Below are positions 1 through 7,638 of a DNA stretch of 39,104 nucleotides, piece after piece (position 1 is the first letter of the stretch; each line of letters begins with the position of its first letter). Where the stretch lies: assembly GCA_021161675.1 (NCBI GenBank), contig JAGHAF010000120.1, positions 1-39,104 on the forward strand, in the 5' to 3' direction. Both the position numbers and the translations under genes were made by a program. The notes under the pieces were generated by a model, which was not told the DNA's origin, ran no database searches, and was given only the letters and a program-made list of their open reading frames with translations. This stretch comes from Planctomycetota bacterium. Lineage in GTDB: Bacteria; Planctomycetota; Brocadiia; SM23-32.

Positions 1-588
1 CTCGCCGTGTCCGATTCGCCCGCCGGACCCTTCGAGAACCTGGGCGTCCTCGTGCCGCACGCCTCACTTGACGGGAGCCCCTTTCGGGACGCCGACGGCT
101 CCCTCTGGCTTTACTACACGGCCGAGTTCGGCGCCGCCGGCGGTCTCGTGCCTGGCCGAATCTACGTTGACCGGCTTCTCGAGCCGAGTCGCGTCGCAGG
201 TGAGCCGCAGGAGATCGTCGGACGCCACAAGTGGCAGGAAGGGGCCTGCGTCCTCGCGCGCGACGGGCGCTGCCACCTCTTCTACAGCATCGGTTCGTGG
301 GGGAAATCGGACTACCGCGTCCGCTGGGCCGTCAGTGACTCGCCGGAGGGGCCCTTTGATGAGCAGCCGGGCGCATTTCTGAAGTCCACCGATGCGGTGA
401 AGGGCCCCGGACATCACAACTTCTTCACGACCCCGGATGGCGCCGAGTGGACCGTCTACCACGGATGGGATCCGGACTTCACCGCGCGTTATCCGCGGAT
501 TGACCCGGTTTACTGGCGTGAAGGCAGGCCGCAGACGCCGGGCCCGACCTCGTCCCCGCAGCTGCTACGCGGAGCTCCCGCCTCATGA
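1..588 (+). CDS. Glycoside hydrolase family 43-like protein, 3' part only
   Basis: The reading frame is open from the first base, so the 5' end lies outside the window; a GTG at 7 is in frame but falls inside a repeat-like SDSPAGPF motif, so it is unlikely to be the true start. About 195 residues are visible. They resemble the C-terminal blades of a GH43 five-bladed beta-propeller: a LDGSPFRDADG segment that fits the pKa-modulating Asp region, then KWQEGACVL, where Glu fits the general acid, then GPGHHNFF and VYHGWD, typical of the closing blades. GH43 enzymes cleave arabinose- or xylose-containing plant polysaccharides; the substrate cannot be told here. The SDSPxGPF motif occurs twice (near the start and about residue 110), as expected for blade repeats. 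It is convergent with the next gene, with a hairpin 18 bp past the stop. Confidence 0.75.
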   Translation, partial: LAVSDSPAGPFENLGVLVPHASLDGSPFRDADGSLWLYYTAEFGAAGGLVPGRIYVDRLLEPSRVAGEPQEIVGRHKWQEGACVLARDGRCHLFYSIGSWGKSDYRVRWAVSDSPEGPFDEQPGAFLKSTDAVKGPGHHNFFTTPDGAEWTVYHGWDPDFTARYPRIDPVYWREGRPQTPGPTSSPQLLRGAPAS

Positions 589-605
589 CCCGGTCCGGCG
601 CGCGT

Positions 606-625
606 CTCAGGCGAGGGCGCCTGAG
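606..625 (+). terminator. Stem-loop between convergent genes, terminator-like
   Basis: CTCAGGCG (606-613) and CGCCTGAG (618-625) form a perfect 8-bp stem with a 4-base loop, 18 bp after the stop of the GH43-like gene. No T tract follows on either strand, so it is not a canonical Rho-independent terminator. It may protect mRNA 3' ends or act in both directions for the convergent pair. Confidence 0.4.
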
Positions 626-730
626 CTACACGGTTTGCGTGAAAAGAACGCAGCAGGTAAGAGCTTGAGCGGTTCTTGTGCTGCGCCCGGCCTGCGGGGC
701 ATAGTGGGCGCCTGAACCACACCAAATGTC

Positions 731-1606
731 TCAGGCGAGCAGGCGGCGGATCTGTGCCGCCGCTTCCTCCTGAAGGGAGCCTTTGTCGAGCGCAACCTCC
801 ACAGTTTCCCGTCCCAGGACTTTGTAAAGGTCGAGGAGTTGAGGCAGCCGTTCCTCGATCGCTTTTAGGTGCCGGCGCACCGTCTCCACGTCGCCGCGGG
901 CGACGGGGCCGGTCAGGCAGTCGGGAAGGCCCACGCTTTCGAGGTTGTCCACGGTTCCCCTCACGAGCGGAGTCAGCGCCCTCACGGCGTCCTCGCGGCC
1001 GACGCCGGCCGCCCGGCTGAGCTTGAGGGCGGCGTTCTGAAGGGCGACCAGGTAGTTTGAGGCCACACACGCCGCGGCGTGGTAAAGCGGCTTACTCTCG
1101 GCCTCGATGGTGAAGACGCTCGTCCCCAGGTCGCGCCCCGCCTGCCGGAGGATAGGAAGGGCTTCAGCATCTCCTTCCACGCAGCAAGACGATCCCGGCA
1201 GGAGCCGGACGGCTTGCTCGGCTGTGGCGAAGCTCTGCATGGGATGGAGGCTCCCGATCCAGGCCCCGCACGAGCGGGCCGGGCTGAGGACGCCGGACGC
1301 GAGCGCGCCGCTGCAATGGGCCACGACCGCGCCCTCGGCAAAAGCTCCCTCCACGGCGAGCCGCCGGCACAACGCCTCTATGGCGTCGTCGGGGACCGTG
1401 AGGAAAGTCAGTTCGGCCCCGCGTGTCACCTCCGCTGCCGCGGTGGTGGCCAGGCCCGTCCCGGCCATCTCGCGGGCGGCCCCGGCGGAGCTGAGCGTGC
1501 GGCTGGCGACGCCTATGAGTTCATAGCCCGCCTGGCTGAGCAGCTTCGCAATCGCGCTGCCCACCTTTCCGGCCCCCACGATGGCAAACCTGACGGTCAC
1601 GTTCAT
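731..1606 (-). CDS. Rossmann-fold protein with DUF2520 domain (putative NAD(P)-dependent oxidoreductase)
   Basis: The protein opens with a dinucleotide-binding motif, FAIVGAGKVGSAIAKLL, followed by an F420-dependent oxidoreductase/ketopantoate-reductase-like Rossmann domain (about residues 5-125, including TVPDDAI and AHCSGAL). The rest is a helical dimerisation domain of the DUF2520 type (SLHPMQSF, YHAAACVASNYLVAL, GPVARGD). This two-domain architecture is common in bacteria and its substrate is not established. The length of 291 aa is usual. The start is uncertain: the GGAG before the ATG at 1606 is only 2 bases away, whereas the in-frame GTG at 1600 has 8-base spacing. The gene stands alone on the minus strand, with repeat-rich DNA upstream. 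Family call is firm, function unknown. Confidence 0.85.
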   Translation of the reverse strand: MNVTVRFAIVGAGKVGSAIAKLLSQAGYELIGVASRTLSSAGAAREMAGTGLATTAAAEVTRGAELTFLTVPDDAIEALCRRLAVEGAFAEGAVVAHCSGALASGVLSPARSCGAWIGSLHPMQSFATAEQAVRLLPGSSCCVEGDAEALPILRQAGRDLGTSVFTIEAESKPLYHAAACVASNYLVALQNAALKLSRAAGVGREDAVRALTPLVRGTVDNLESVGLPDCLTGPVARGDVETVRRHLKAIEERLPQLLDLYKVLGRETVEVALDKGSLQEEAAAQIRRLLA

Positions 1607-1623
1607 ATCTCCAAAGTGTTTTT

Positions 1624-1804
1624 TCTACGACGAAGGGCACGAAGGAAAGGAAGAAGGCAAAAGGATCAAAGATAAAACGGAAATATCCAATATCGAATGT
1701 TCAATGTCAAAGTATGCTGCGACATTGAACATTGGACATTGAGCCTTCGATACTCGATATTGCTTTTCTCCGTGTCCCCCGTGCTCTCCGTGTCTCAGTG
1801 GTGA
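1624..1804. repeat. Intergenic repeat cluster (degenerate heptads, inverted repeat, ACCACTGAGACACGG unit)
   Basis: This lies between hxlB and the DUF2520 gene and holds three neighbouring elements. At 1624-1658 there is a purine-rich CGAAGGGCACGAAGG/AAGAAGGC tract. At 1696-1708 and 1721-1733 there is a perfect 13-bp inverted repeat (AATGTTCAATGTC) around a 12-base spacer, with weaker pairing continuing outward to about 1688/1741. At 1770-1804, read on the minus strand, there is ACCACTGAGACACGG followed by similar GAGCACGG and GACACGG units. Related tracts occur at 3830-3866, 9624-9658 and 33661-33713. No coding potential is seen. Confidence 0.7.
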
Positions 1805-1820
1805 AGAGCGCCTGAAGGTA

Positions 1821-2402
1821 TCACTCCAGGTTGGTATGGCGGCGTTGGAGCGCGGCCTCGGGGATGTCTTCGCTTTCCAGGATCGCGTCGACGACCGCGT
1901 CGAAATAGAGGAGCAGCGTTTCCTCGAACAGCGTGTTGTTACGCGGCCCGATGACGTACCGGTAGCCGGACTTGACGTTTTCGCTGGAGGTGGGGATCAA
2001 GACGAGCTGGTCTGCGTTCTGTGCTAGAGCGGAGTCTTCGGCGGCGGTCACCGCCACAACCCGCGCCGCCGAATCCCTGGATATCCGGGCGAAAGTCACG
2101 GTGGTCATGGTCGTGCCGGAGCAGGAGACGGCGATCATCAGGTCGCCCGCCCCGATCCGCGGGCAGGTCGCTTCCCCGGGCACGTGCGCGTCGAATCCCA
2201 TCTGCATCAGCCGCATGGCAAAGCACCTGGCCACCAGTCCTGAGCGTCCCTTTCCGGAGACGAAAACGCGGTTCGCTCCGAGAATGGCGCGGATCAGCTC
2301 GTCGGCGGCCGATTCCTCCATCCGCGCCAGCAGGTCTGCGATGAACTGCTGACGGCGGTGGATGACGCTGAACAGCTCAGTCTTGTTCCGGTTTCCGCTC
2401 AT
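1821..2402 (-). CDS. hxlB: 6-phospho-3-hexuloisomerase (SIS domain)
   Basis: HxlB isomerises D-arabino-hex-3-ulose 6-phosphate to fructose 6-phosphate, the second step of the ribulose-monophosphate pathway. The 193-aa product is a single SIS domain: FVSGKGRSGLVAR (about residues 47-59) and AVSCSGTT (about 91-98) are the sugar-phosphate loops, and the length fits PHI enzymes. I chose the ATG at 2402 because AAGGA precedes it with normal spacing; a longer frame to 2501 would run deep into hxlA. The start lies 26 bp inside the end of the hxlA-rraA fusion, so the pair is probably translationally coupled. GmhA-type SIS proteins are an alternative, but the hxlA neighbour settles the call. Confidence 0.9.
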   Translation of the reverse strand: MSGNRNKTELFSVIHRRQQFIADLLARMEESAADELIRAILGANRVFVSGKGRSGLVARCFAMRLMQMGFDAHVPGEATCPRIGAGDLMIAVSCSGTTMTTVTFARISRDSAARVVAVTAAEDSALAQNADQLVLIPTSSENVKSGYRYVIGPRNNTLFEETLLLYFDAVVDAILESEDIPEAALQRRHTNLE

Positions 2403-3708
2403 GGTCTTCCTTATGGAGTTGCTCCCATCGCGCAAGTTCGGCGACCTGGCCGAGCGTGCTGCCAGCGTCAATCTCTTCCATCTCGCGCTCTTCTTGTTCA
2501 AACACGTCCTGGGCGCGGTTCGCGACTTCCACGAGCCTTTCGCGCGGGATTACCACGACGCCGTCGTCGTCACCGAGGACCCAATCCCCGGTGCGGATCC
2601 TCTGCCCGCCGAACTCCAGTGGCACGTCAATCATGCCGCGTCCCTTCGGCTCGCCGGCCACGGGGGTGACCAGCTTGGCGAAGGCGGGGAACTTCATCCG
2701 GCGGATGTTCATCGTATCGCGTATGGCGCCGTTGATGACCACTCCCGCCAGCTTGCGCTGCAGGCAGCTCATGGTGGCCATCTCGCCCCACACAGCCGGC
2801 CCCCGCCCCCCGGCGTCAATGACCAGGACCTGGCCCTCTCGCGCCACGTCTATGGCCTCGACGGGCTTGGCCCAATCGCCGGGGTAGGTCCAGACTGTCA
2901 GCGCCTCACCCGCCATTTTCACACCCTGCGCCACGGGGCGGATCCCTTCGAGGGCGCCTCTGCGGTGGAGGGCTTCGGTCACGTCTGCGGCGGAGGTCTT
3001 CTCCAGCGCTTCTGCGATTTCGCCCGCGCGGGCGCGTTTGAAGAGGGCGGTTTCGATATGTTCGCCGGTGGTCATAGCTTTCTTGATCGCCTGCGTTGCC
3101 GCACGCGCGTCGCGGGCCTTTGTGATGGCGCCGCCCACTATGAGGATCTCGGCGCCGGCCTGCACGGCGTCGGCCGCGGTTTCGGAGTTTATCCCCCCCG
3201 CCACGGCGACGGGCAGGTCCACCACCTCCGCAACGGCCCTGAGCATCTCGAAGGGCGCCTCGCCCCGCATCTGGAGGTCTATCGGCGTGTGGACGCAGAC
3301 CGAGGCGGCTCCCATTTCCCGGACCTCAGCGGCTCGCTGCGCCATCTGGTCGGCATCGCCCACTCCGAGCAGGTCAACGCAGATCCGCGCCTCGTAGCGG
3401 GCTGCGGCTTCAATGCACTCGGCGATGGTCGAGTCGGAGGCGCCCCCGAGCACGTGAATGACGTCCGCCCCGGCCTTGGCTGCGGACTCGGTCTCCACGC
3501 GGCCGGCGTCCATGATCTTCATGTCGGCCACGATGGTCGCCGACGGGTAGCGGCGGCGCAGGATGCGAACTATCTCCAGCCCTTCGCTCTTGATGAGCGG
3601 CGTGCCGGCTTCCAGCCAATCCACACCGCCCTCAACGGCTTCGGAGGCGACCTTGAGCGCCCGCTCAAGGTTCACGAAGTCCAGGGCCAACTGAAGCGCT
3701 GGTTCCAT
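2377..3708 (-). CDS. hxlA: 3-hexulose-6-phosphate synthase fused to an RraA-like domain
   Basis: Residues 1-210 form an orotidine-phosphate-decarboxylase-fold HPS domain: LALDF at the N-terminus, WLEAGTP near 31-37, and the catalytic signature ADMKIMDAG with Asp62, Lys64 and Asp67. HPS condenses formaldehyde with ribulose 5-phosphate, or runs in reverse to make pentose phosphate. Residues about 225-430 form an RraA/demethylmenaquinone-methyltransferase-like domain (GGRGPAVWGEMA, GAIRD, GDWVLGDDDGVVVIP). Such fusions are known, chiefly from archaea, where they are annotated as bifunctional HPS/ribonuclease regulator; the role of the RraA part is unsettled, and it may be an aldolase or decarboxylase rather than an RNase E inhibitor. 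The ATG at 3708 follows AGAGGGAT. It overlaps hxlB downstream. Confidence 0.9.
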   Translation of the reverse strand: MEPALQLALDFVNLERALKVASEAVEGGVDWLEAGTPLIKSEGLEIVRILRRRYPSATIVADMKIMDAGRVETESAAKAGADVIHVLGGASDSTIAECIEAAARYEARICVDLLGVGDADQMAQRAAEVREMGAASVCVHTPIDLQMRGEAPFEMLRAVAEVVDLPVAVAGGINSETAADAVQAGAEILIVGGAITKARDARAATQAIKKAMTTGEHIETALFKRARAGEIAEALEKTSAADVTEALHRRGALEGIRPVAQGVKMAGEALTVWTYPGDWAKPVEAIDVAREGQVLVIDAGGRGPAVWGEMATMSCLQRKLAGVVINGAIRDTMNIRRMKFPAFAKLVTPVAGEPKGRGMIDVPLEFGGQRIRTGDWVLGDDDGVVVIPRERLVEVANRAQDVFEQEEREMEEIDAGSTLGQVAELARWEQLHKEDHERKPEQD

Positions 3709-3771
3709 CTGATCCCTCTACAAGAAGCATGTTCGCAGAGTTTCAGCGCGGCTCGTCCTTCGCAGCCCCGT

Positions 3772-3796
3772 CCTCCCGCGCCTGCGGGACGGGAGG
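3772..3796. other. GC-rich hairpin upstream of hxlA
   Basis: CCTCCCG (3772-3778) and CGGGAGG (3790-3796) can pair over 7 bp, 64 bp before the hxlA start and 109 bp after the scpA stop. No T run follows. It could be an RNA 3'-end structure for scpA or part of the hxlA leader. Confidence 0.3.
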
Positions 3797-3829
3797 GCAA
3801 AGGAGGGAGGACGGCGAAATACAAAAGGA

Positions 3830-3866
3830 TTTTACCACGAAGGCGCGAAGAACGCGAAGAAGCGCA
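3830..3866. repeat. Short tandem intergenic repeat (ACCACGAAGG / CGCGAAGAA units)
   Basis: After TTTT, the plus strand reads ACCACGAAGG and then two CGCGAAGAA units in tandem, 39 bp 3' of the scpA stop. On the minus strand the first bases supply a TAAAAT hexamer (3829-3834) that resembles a -10 box upstream of hxlA, but no convincing -35 is seen. It is related to the tract at 1624-1658. Confidence 0.6.
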
Positions 3867-3904
3867 AACCAAGAAAAGGCGCTGTCCCACGGGTTTTCTT
3901 CCTT

Positions 3905-4690
3905 TCATCCGTCTTCTTCCCCCTCGTCCGGAGGGCTGAGTTCGATCCGGAGGTCGGCGGCTTCATCGGTGGACTGCCGGGCCTGGATGGCGCGGCTGCG
4001 GATCAGCTCCAGCAGGGCCAGGAATACGCCTATCACCCGATCCCGCGAGTATTGCTGGCCCACTAGCTCGAGGAACCACGCCTGTCCTTTGGAGCTTCGA
4101 AGGAATCCGAGCACTTGCGCTATGTAAGCGCTGAGGGGCGTCTCTCCATGCACGATGCGCGCCGGCGCCTTCAGCTGCGTCTGGTCTATGATCTCGGCGA
4201 ACACCGTCATAAGGTCCCAGGCGCTAAGGTCTTCCAGCAATTCTTCAGGACCGGCGAAGTCCGGCGAGGCGGCGCGAGGACGCGGACGCGGATACCTGCG
4301 CCTTTGGCTCTCGAAGCGCTCTTCGAGCTGCTCGGCGGCCTCTTTGAACTGCTTGTATTGGAGCAGGCGGCGCACGAGCTGGACGCCGGGGTCTTCTTCT
4401 CCCTCTTGCTCCCCTTCCTCGGCCTCCCCGGGGGGCAGGAGGGTCTTGCTCTTTATCTCCATCAGGGTCGCGGCCACCACCAGGAACTCGGCGGCCACGT
4501 TGACGTCGAACAGTTCCATCCCCTCCAGCGCCGCAAGGTACCTGTCCGTCACGCGCGCAACCTCGACTTCGAATATATCCACCTCTTCCTGCTTCACCAG
4601 GTGGAGCAGCAGGTCGAGGGGCCCGCTGAAGACATCCAATTCCGCCCGGAATCCCACCAGGGAGGTCTCTGTCCCGTTCTCGGCAGCCAA
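3905..4690 (-). CDS. scpA: Segregation and condensation protein A
   Basis: ScpA is the kleisin that bridges SMC heads and binds ScpB in bacterial condensin. The 261-aa protein starts with the family core F(x)AELDVFSGPLDLLLHLVK, then EVDIFEVEVARVTDRYLAAL, and AAEFLVVAATLMEIKSKTLLP, which forms the SMC-neck helices. An acidic, charged linker (about residues 105-160) precedes the C-terminal winged-helix part (VIGVFLALLELIRSRAI). Translation starts from a TTG at 4690, with GGGAG 9 bases upstream; there is no better ATG before the conserved block. It follows the site-2 protease gene by 20 bp, a common bacterial arrangement. scpB and smc are not in the window. Confidence 0.93.
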   Translation of the reverse strand: MAAENGTETSLVGFRAELDVFSGPLDLLLHLVKQEEVDIFEVEVARVTDRYLAALEGMELFDVNVAAEFLVVAATLMEIKSKTLLPPGEAEEGEQEGEEDPGVQLVRRLLQYKQFKEAAEQLEERFESQRRRYPRPRPRAASPDFAGPEELLEDLSAWDLMTVFAEIIDQTQLKAPARIVHGETPLSAYIAQVLGFLRSSKGQAWFLELVGQQYSRDRVIGVFLALLELIRSRAIQARQSTDEAADLRIELSPPDEGEEDG

Positions 4691-4710
4691 CTGCTATCGC
4701 TCCCTTAGAT

Positions 4711-5331
4711 TCAAAGTCCCGTAATCATGCTTGCCAGTAAGGTTGCCGGATTGAAGACTAGTAGATATAGCGCCTGCGGCGCCAGGAAGATGACAGCCAG
4801 CACGATCATAAAGCCATACTGGTTGAATTGCCGATACTGCTGCTTGTATGGCATCGGAAGGTAGTATTCCAGGATATAATGCCCGTCGAGCGGCCCCAGT
4901 GGGATCAGGTTGAAAAGCGCCAGCATTATGTTCACTGCCGTAAGGGTGTGGAGATAAATAACCATCGGAAGCGGCGTTGCCGCCCCGAAGAAGGCCACCA
5001 GGATGCGCAGGATAAGGCCAAACCCCAACGCCTGCACCAGGTTCGCGGCGGGGCCGGCGGCGCTGGTGATGAGCGATCCGCGCCCCGGATCGCGGAAGTT
5101 ATAGGGGTTGATCGGCACCGGCTTCGCCCAGCCGAAGCCGACGAAAATGGGCACGATTATCGTCCCGATGGGGTCAATGTGCGCCAGGGGGTTGAGCGTC
5201 AGGCGGCCGTGCATCCGCGGTGTCGGATCGCCCATCTTGTCCGCCGCGTAGGCGTGGGCGAACTCATGTCCGCTCAGCGCCGGCAAGATAATCGCCAGCC
5301 GCAGGACGATTGTAGAAAGGGATGGAATCAT
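4711..5331 (-). CDS. Site-2 protease family membrane protein (peptidase M50)
   Basis: This 206-aa multi-spanning protein has the zinc motif HEFAH at about residues 22-26 and the second metal-ligand motif as LGPLDGHYIL near 147. NPLAHIDPIGT follows the first motif, as in the short YwhC/Rip-type bacterial site-2 proteases that often stand beside scpA. At least four hydrophobic segments are visible. Such enzymes cleave membrane-embedded substrates, but the physiological target of this small subgroup is unknown. The ATG at 5331 has GAGGTG in front with good spacing. It lies 32 bp after gmhA and 20 bp before scpA, so all are probably co-transcribed from the hldE promoter. Confidence 0.88.
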   Translation of the reverse strand: MIPSLSTIVLRLAIILPALSGHEFAHAYAADKMGDPTPRMHGRLTLNPLAHIDPIGTIIVPIFVGFGWAKPVPINPYNFRDPGRGSLITSAAGPAANLVQALGFGLILRILVAFFGAATPLPMVIYLHTLTAVNIMLALFNLIPLGPLDGHYILEYYLPMPYKQQYRQFNQYGFMIVLAVIFLAPQALYLLVFNPATLLASMITGL

Positions 5332-5363
5332 ACAGTCACCTCAAAGGTTTTACGAAGATGCGC

Positions 5364-5936
5364 TCAGGAATCGCCGAAGAGTTGCGTTTCAATGATCTCG
5401 CACAGGATGTGAATCACCGTCGCGTGGACTTCCTGGATGCGGGGGGTCTCACGGGCGGGGGCGCAGAGGCACAGGTCGCACTGTCCGGCAAGCGCCCCCC
5501 CGGAGGCGCCGGTGAGGCCGAGTGTGAGGGCGCCGGCCTCGCGTGCGGCTTGAATGCCCGCCAGCACGTTCGCCGAGTCGCCGCTGGCGCTGATGCCGAG
5601 CACGGCGTCGCGCTCGGTGGCGAATGCTTTCACCTGCCTGGCGAAGACCTGTTCGAACCCGTAGTCGTTGCCGATGGCAGTCAGTGCGCTTGTATCCGTG
5701 CTGAGGGCATGGCAAGGTAGGGAGCGGCGTTCCATCTGGAAGCGCCCCACCAGCTCCGAGGCCATGTGCTGGCTGTCCGCCGCGCTTCCGCCGTTGCCCA
5801 TCACGTAGAGCGAACCGCCGCCCACCAGCACGCCGGCCAGGCGAAGTCCCATCCGTTCGATCAGTTCGCACTGGTCCGCCAGCGCCCGGTGCGTCTCTAC
5901 TGTGCGATTCAGGATGGTCCTAATTCTTTCCTTCAT
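5364..5936 (-). CDS. gmhA: D-sedoheptulose 7-phosphate isomerase
   Basis: GmhA converts sedoheptulose 7-phosphate to D-glycero-D-manno-heptose 7-phosphate, the first step to ADP-heptose for lipopolysaccharide core or other surface glycans. The 190-aa SIS protein shows GNGGSAADSQHMASELVGRF (about 47-66), ALTAIGNDYGFEQVFARQV, GISASGDSANV and the C-terminal HxxxHxLCEIIE helix (HATVIHILCEIIE) that carries the active-site histidine in the family. I take the ATG at 5936, giving MKERIRT; an upstream in-frame start at 5957 would add 7 residues. It overlaps the 3' end of hldE by 17 bp, implying coupled translation of consecutive pathway enzymes. Confidence 0.93.
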   Translation of the reverse strand: MKERIRTILNRTVETHRALADQCELIERMGLRLAGVLVGGGSLYVMGNGGSAADSQHMASELVGRFQMERRSLPCHALSTDTSALTAIGNDYGFEQVFARQVKAFATERDAVLGISASGDSANVLAGIQAAREAGALTLGLTGASGGALAGQCDLCLCAPARETPRIQEVHATVIHILCEIIETQLFGDS

Positions 5937-7416
5937 GATTGCGTCCGATCCTCCCAATCAGCTCGGTGGTGGAGAATCCCTCCGCCAGGGGGGCCAGCTT
6001 CACTTGCCCGCCGTAGGACTCTACGAACTCGCGGCCGACAACCCCCGCTTCGTCATAGTCCCCGCCCTTGACCAGCACGTCCGGACGGAGCTGGCGGATA
6101 AGAGGCAGCACGCTTTTCTCCTCAAAGATAACTACGTAATCCACGTCGGCCAGGGAGGCGAGGATGCGGCTGCGCACCTGCTCGGAGTTGACGGGGCGAC
6201 CGGCCCCTTTCAGCTCGCGCGCGGAGGAGTCGCTGTTGAGCCCCACGATGAGCACATCCGCCTGCCGGCTGGCGTGTTGAATGAGCTGAACGTGCCCCAG
6301 GTGCAGCAGGTCGAAACATCCGTTCGTGAAGGCGATCGCGCTGCCTCGCGCTCGCAGACCGTCCACGAGCTGCTCTATCTGGTCGCGCGGCACGATCTTT
6401 CTTGAAACGGGGTCTTCGGCCTGGTCGAGCGCTTCCATGATTTGCGCTCTGGACAGTGGTGTGGCGCCGCTCTGGTTTACCTCCAGGCCCGCGCAGAAGT
6501 TGGCGAGCTTTGCCGCCGCGTGGTAGCCCGCGCCGCCGGCGAGCGCCACGGCGAAGGCCGCCGTCACCATGTCTCCTGCGCCGGTAACGTCGGCCACCTC
6601 CAGGGTTTGCGTGGTTATGCGCTTTTCTTCGCCGGCGCGGGTGGCGTAGCACATCCCGTCGCGGTCCAGCTTCACGAGCGCACAGTCCAGTTCCAGATCA
6701 TCCAGGAGTTGTCGGGCGGCGCGCGCATAGTCCTTGTCGCTCCGAAGGGTGAGCCCTGTGGCTATCTGCGCCTCGTAGCGGTTCGGCAGCAGGCAGGTCG
6801 CGCCCCGGTAGCGGGCGTAGCTCTCCCTGCGTTCCGGGTCCACGACCACGGGCTTGCCAAGGCGCGCGCCCCGCTCGATGAGGCGCCCCACCAGTTCGTC
6901 GTCGAAGATGCCTTTGCCCATGTCCTGGATAATGAGCAGGTCGCAGCGCTCCAGGGCGCTCTCGGCTGCGGCGGCAACGGCGTCTGCTTCCTCGACAGAG
7001 AGGGGGTGCGTCAGTTCTTCGTCAACCCGCACGATCTGCTGCACGGCGCGCCCGGCGGACTGGACGTAACCCAGGTAGCGGGCCTTGGTGATGGTGGGGC
7101 GAAGCTCGGTGGACACCAGGCCGCTGGCGTCCATAGGAGCCGCCTCCAGCAGGCGCCTCAGTGTCTCGGCGGCGGCGTCCTCTCCCACCAGGCCGACGGG
7201 CAGCGCATCTGCGCCAAACCCGGCCAGCATGGCGGCCACGCTTCCGGCGCCGCCGGGGCGCTGCTCCCTTTTCTCCACCCGCAGCACCGGGATGGGACCT
7301 TCGGGGGAGATGCGGGAGACGTCACCGCGCACGTAGGTGTCCAGCATCATGTCGCCCACCACGGCGATGCGCGGCCGGCCCAGCGCATCCATCAAATCCT
7401 GTAGGGAGTGCGGCAT
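5920..7416 (-). CDS. hldE: Bifunctional heptose 7-phosphate kinase / heptose 1-phosphate adenylyltransferase
   Basis: The N-terminal two thirds is a PfkB/ribokinase-type kinase (VVGDMMLDTYVRGDVSRISPE at the start, and VTGAGDMVTAAFA as the anion-hole/catalytic Asp motif) that makes heptose 1,7-bisphosphate. The C-terminal third (from about residue 355) is a cytidylyltransferase-fold domain with AFTNGCFDLLHLGHVQLIQ, whose HxGH motif is intact, adding AMP to heptose 1-phosphate. The 498-aa length is close to E. coli HldE. The ATG at 7416 has GGAAGAGG in front; a longer frame to 7491 starts in non-conserved sequence. A strong promoter lies at 7499-7528. gmhB (phosphatase) and hldD (epimerase) would complete the pathway but are not in this window. 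Confidence 0.95.
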   Translation of the reverse strand: MPHSLQDLMDALGRPRIAVVGDMMLDTYVRGDVSRISPEGPIPVLRVEKREQRPGGAGSVAAMLAGFGADALPVGLVGEDAAAETLRRLLEAAPMDASGLVSTELRPTITKARYLGYVQSAGRAVQQIVRVDEELTHPLSVEEADAVAAAAESALERCDLLIIQDMGKGIFDDELVGRLIERGARLGKPVVVDPERRESYARYRGATCLLPNRYEAQIATGLTLRSDKDYARAARQLLDDLELDCALVKLDRDGMCYATRAGEEKRITTQTLEVADVTGAGDMVTAAFAVALAGGAGYHAAAKLANFCAGLEVNQSGATPLSRAQIMEALDQAEDPVSRKIVPRDQIEQLVDGLRARGSAIAFTNGCFDLLHLGHVQLIQHASRQADVLIVGLNSDSSARELKGAGRPVNSEQVRSRILASLADVDYVVIFEEKSVLPLIRQLRPDVLVKGGDYDEAGVVGREFVESYGGQVKLAPLAEGFSTTELIGRIGRNHEGKN

Positions 7417-7498
7417 TGATTCCTCTTCCTGAGTGTGCCGGGGAGTTCTGCGCTTTCTTAGGGGTCTTTTCCCCCCCCGCCTTGGGCTCAATAGGGCA

Positions 7499-7528
7499 AC
7501 TATAGAGCAACGCTGCGCCCCATGTCAA
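7499..7528 (-). promoter_or_regulatory. Sigma70-type promoter for hldE-gmhA
   Basis: On the minus strand a perfect TTGACA (7523-7528) is followed after 18 bp by TATAGT (7499-7504). The predicted start is near 7492, giving a leader of about 75 nt before the hldE ATG. It is back to back with the ricT promoter at 7563-7591. Confidence 0.75.
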
Positions 7529-7562
7529 CAAGTGGGGCGGTGGGATGTCAGGGGCGTGCGCT

Positions 7563-7591
7563 CTGGCATCGGCCTGTGGTTCGGCTATAAT
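7563..7591 (+). promoter_or_regulatory. Sigma70-type promoter for the RicT-like gene
   Basis: CTGGCA (7563-7568), a 17-bp spacer, then a perfect TATAAT (7586-7591). The predicted start is near 7598, about 40 nt before the start codon. Confidence 0.7.
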
Positions 7592-7638
7592 GGATCTGCT
7601 GGATTTATCGGAGGCGAACTTTGGAGGTCTGTGGCGTG

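Noticed and set aside
2362..3939. Long plus-strand frame opposite hxlA and into scpA
   Set aside because: Antisense shadow caused by high GC content at third codon positions; no recognisable domain, and the minus-strand genes are unmistakable.
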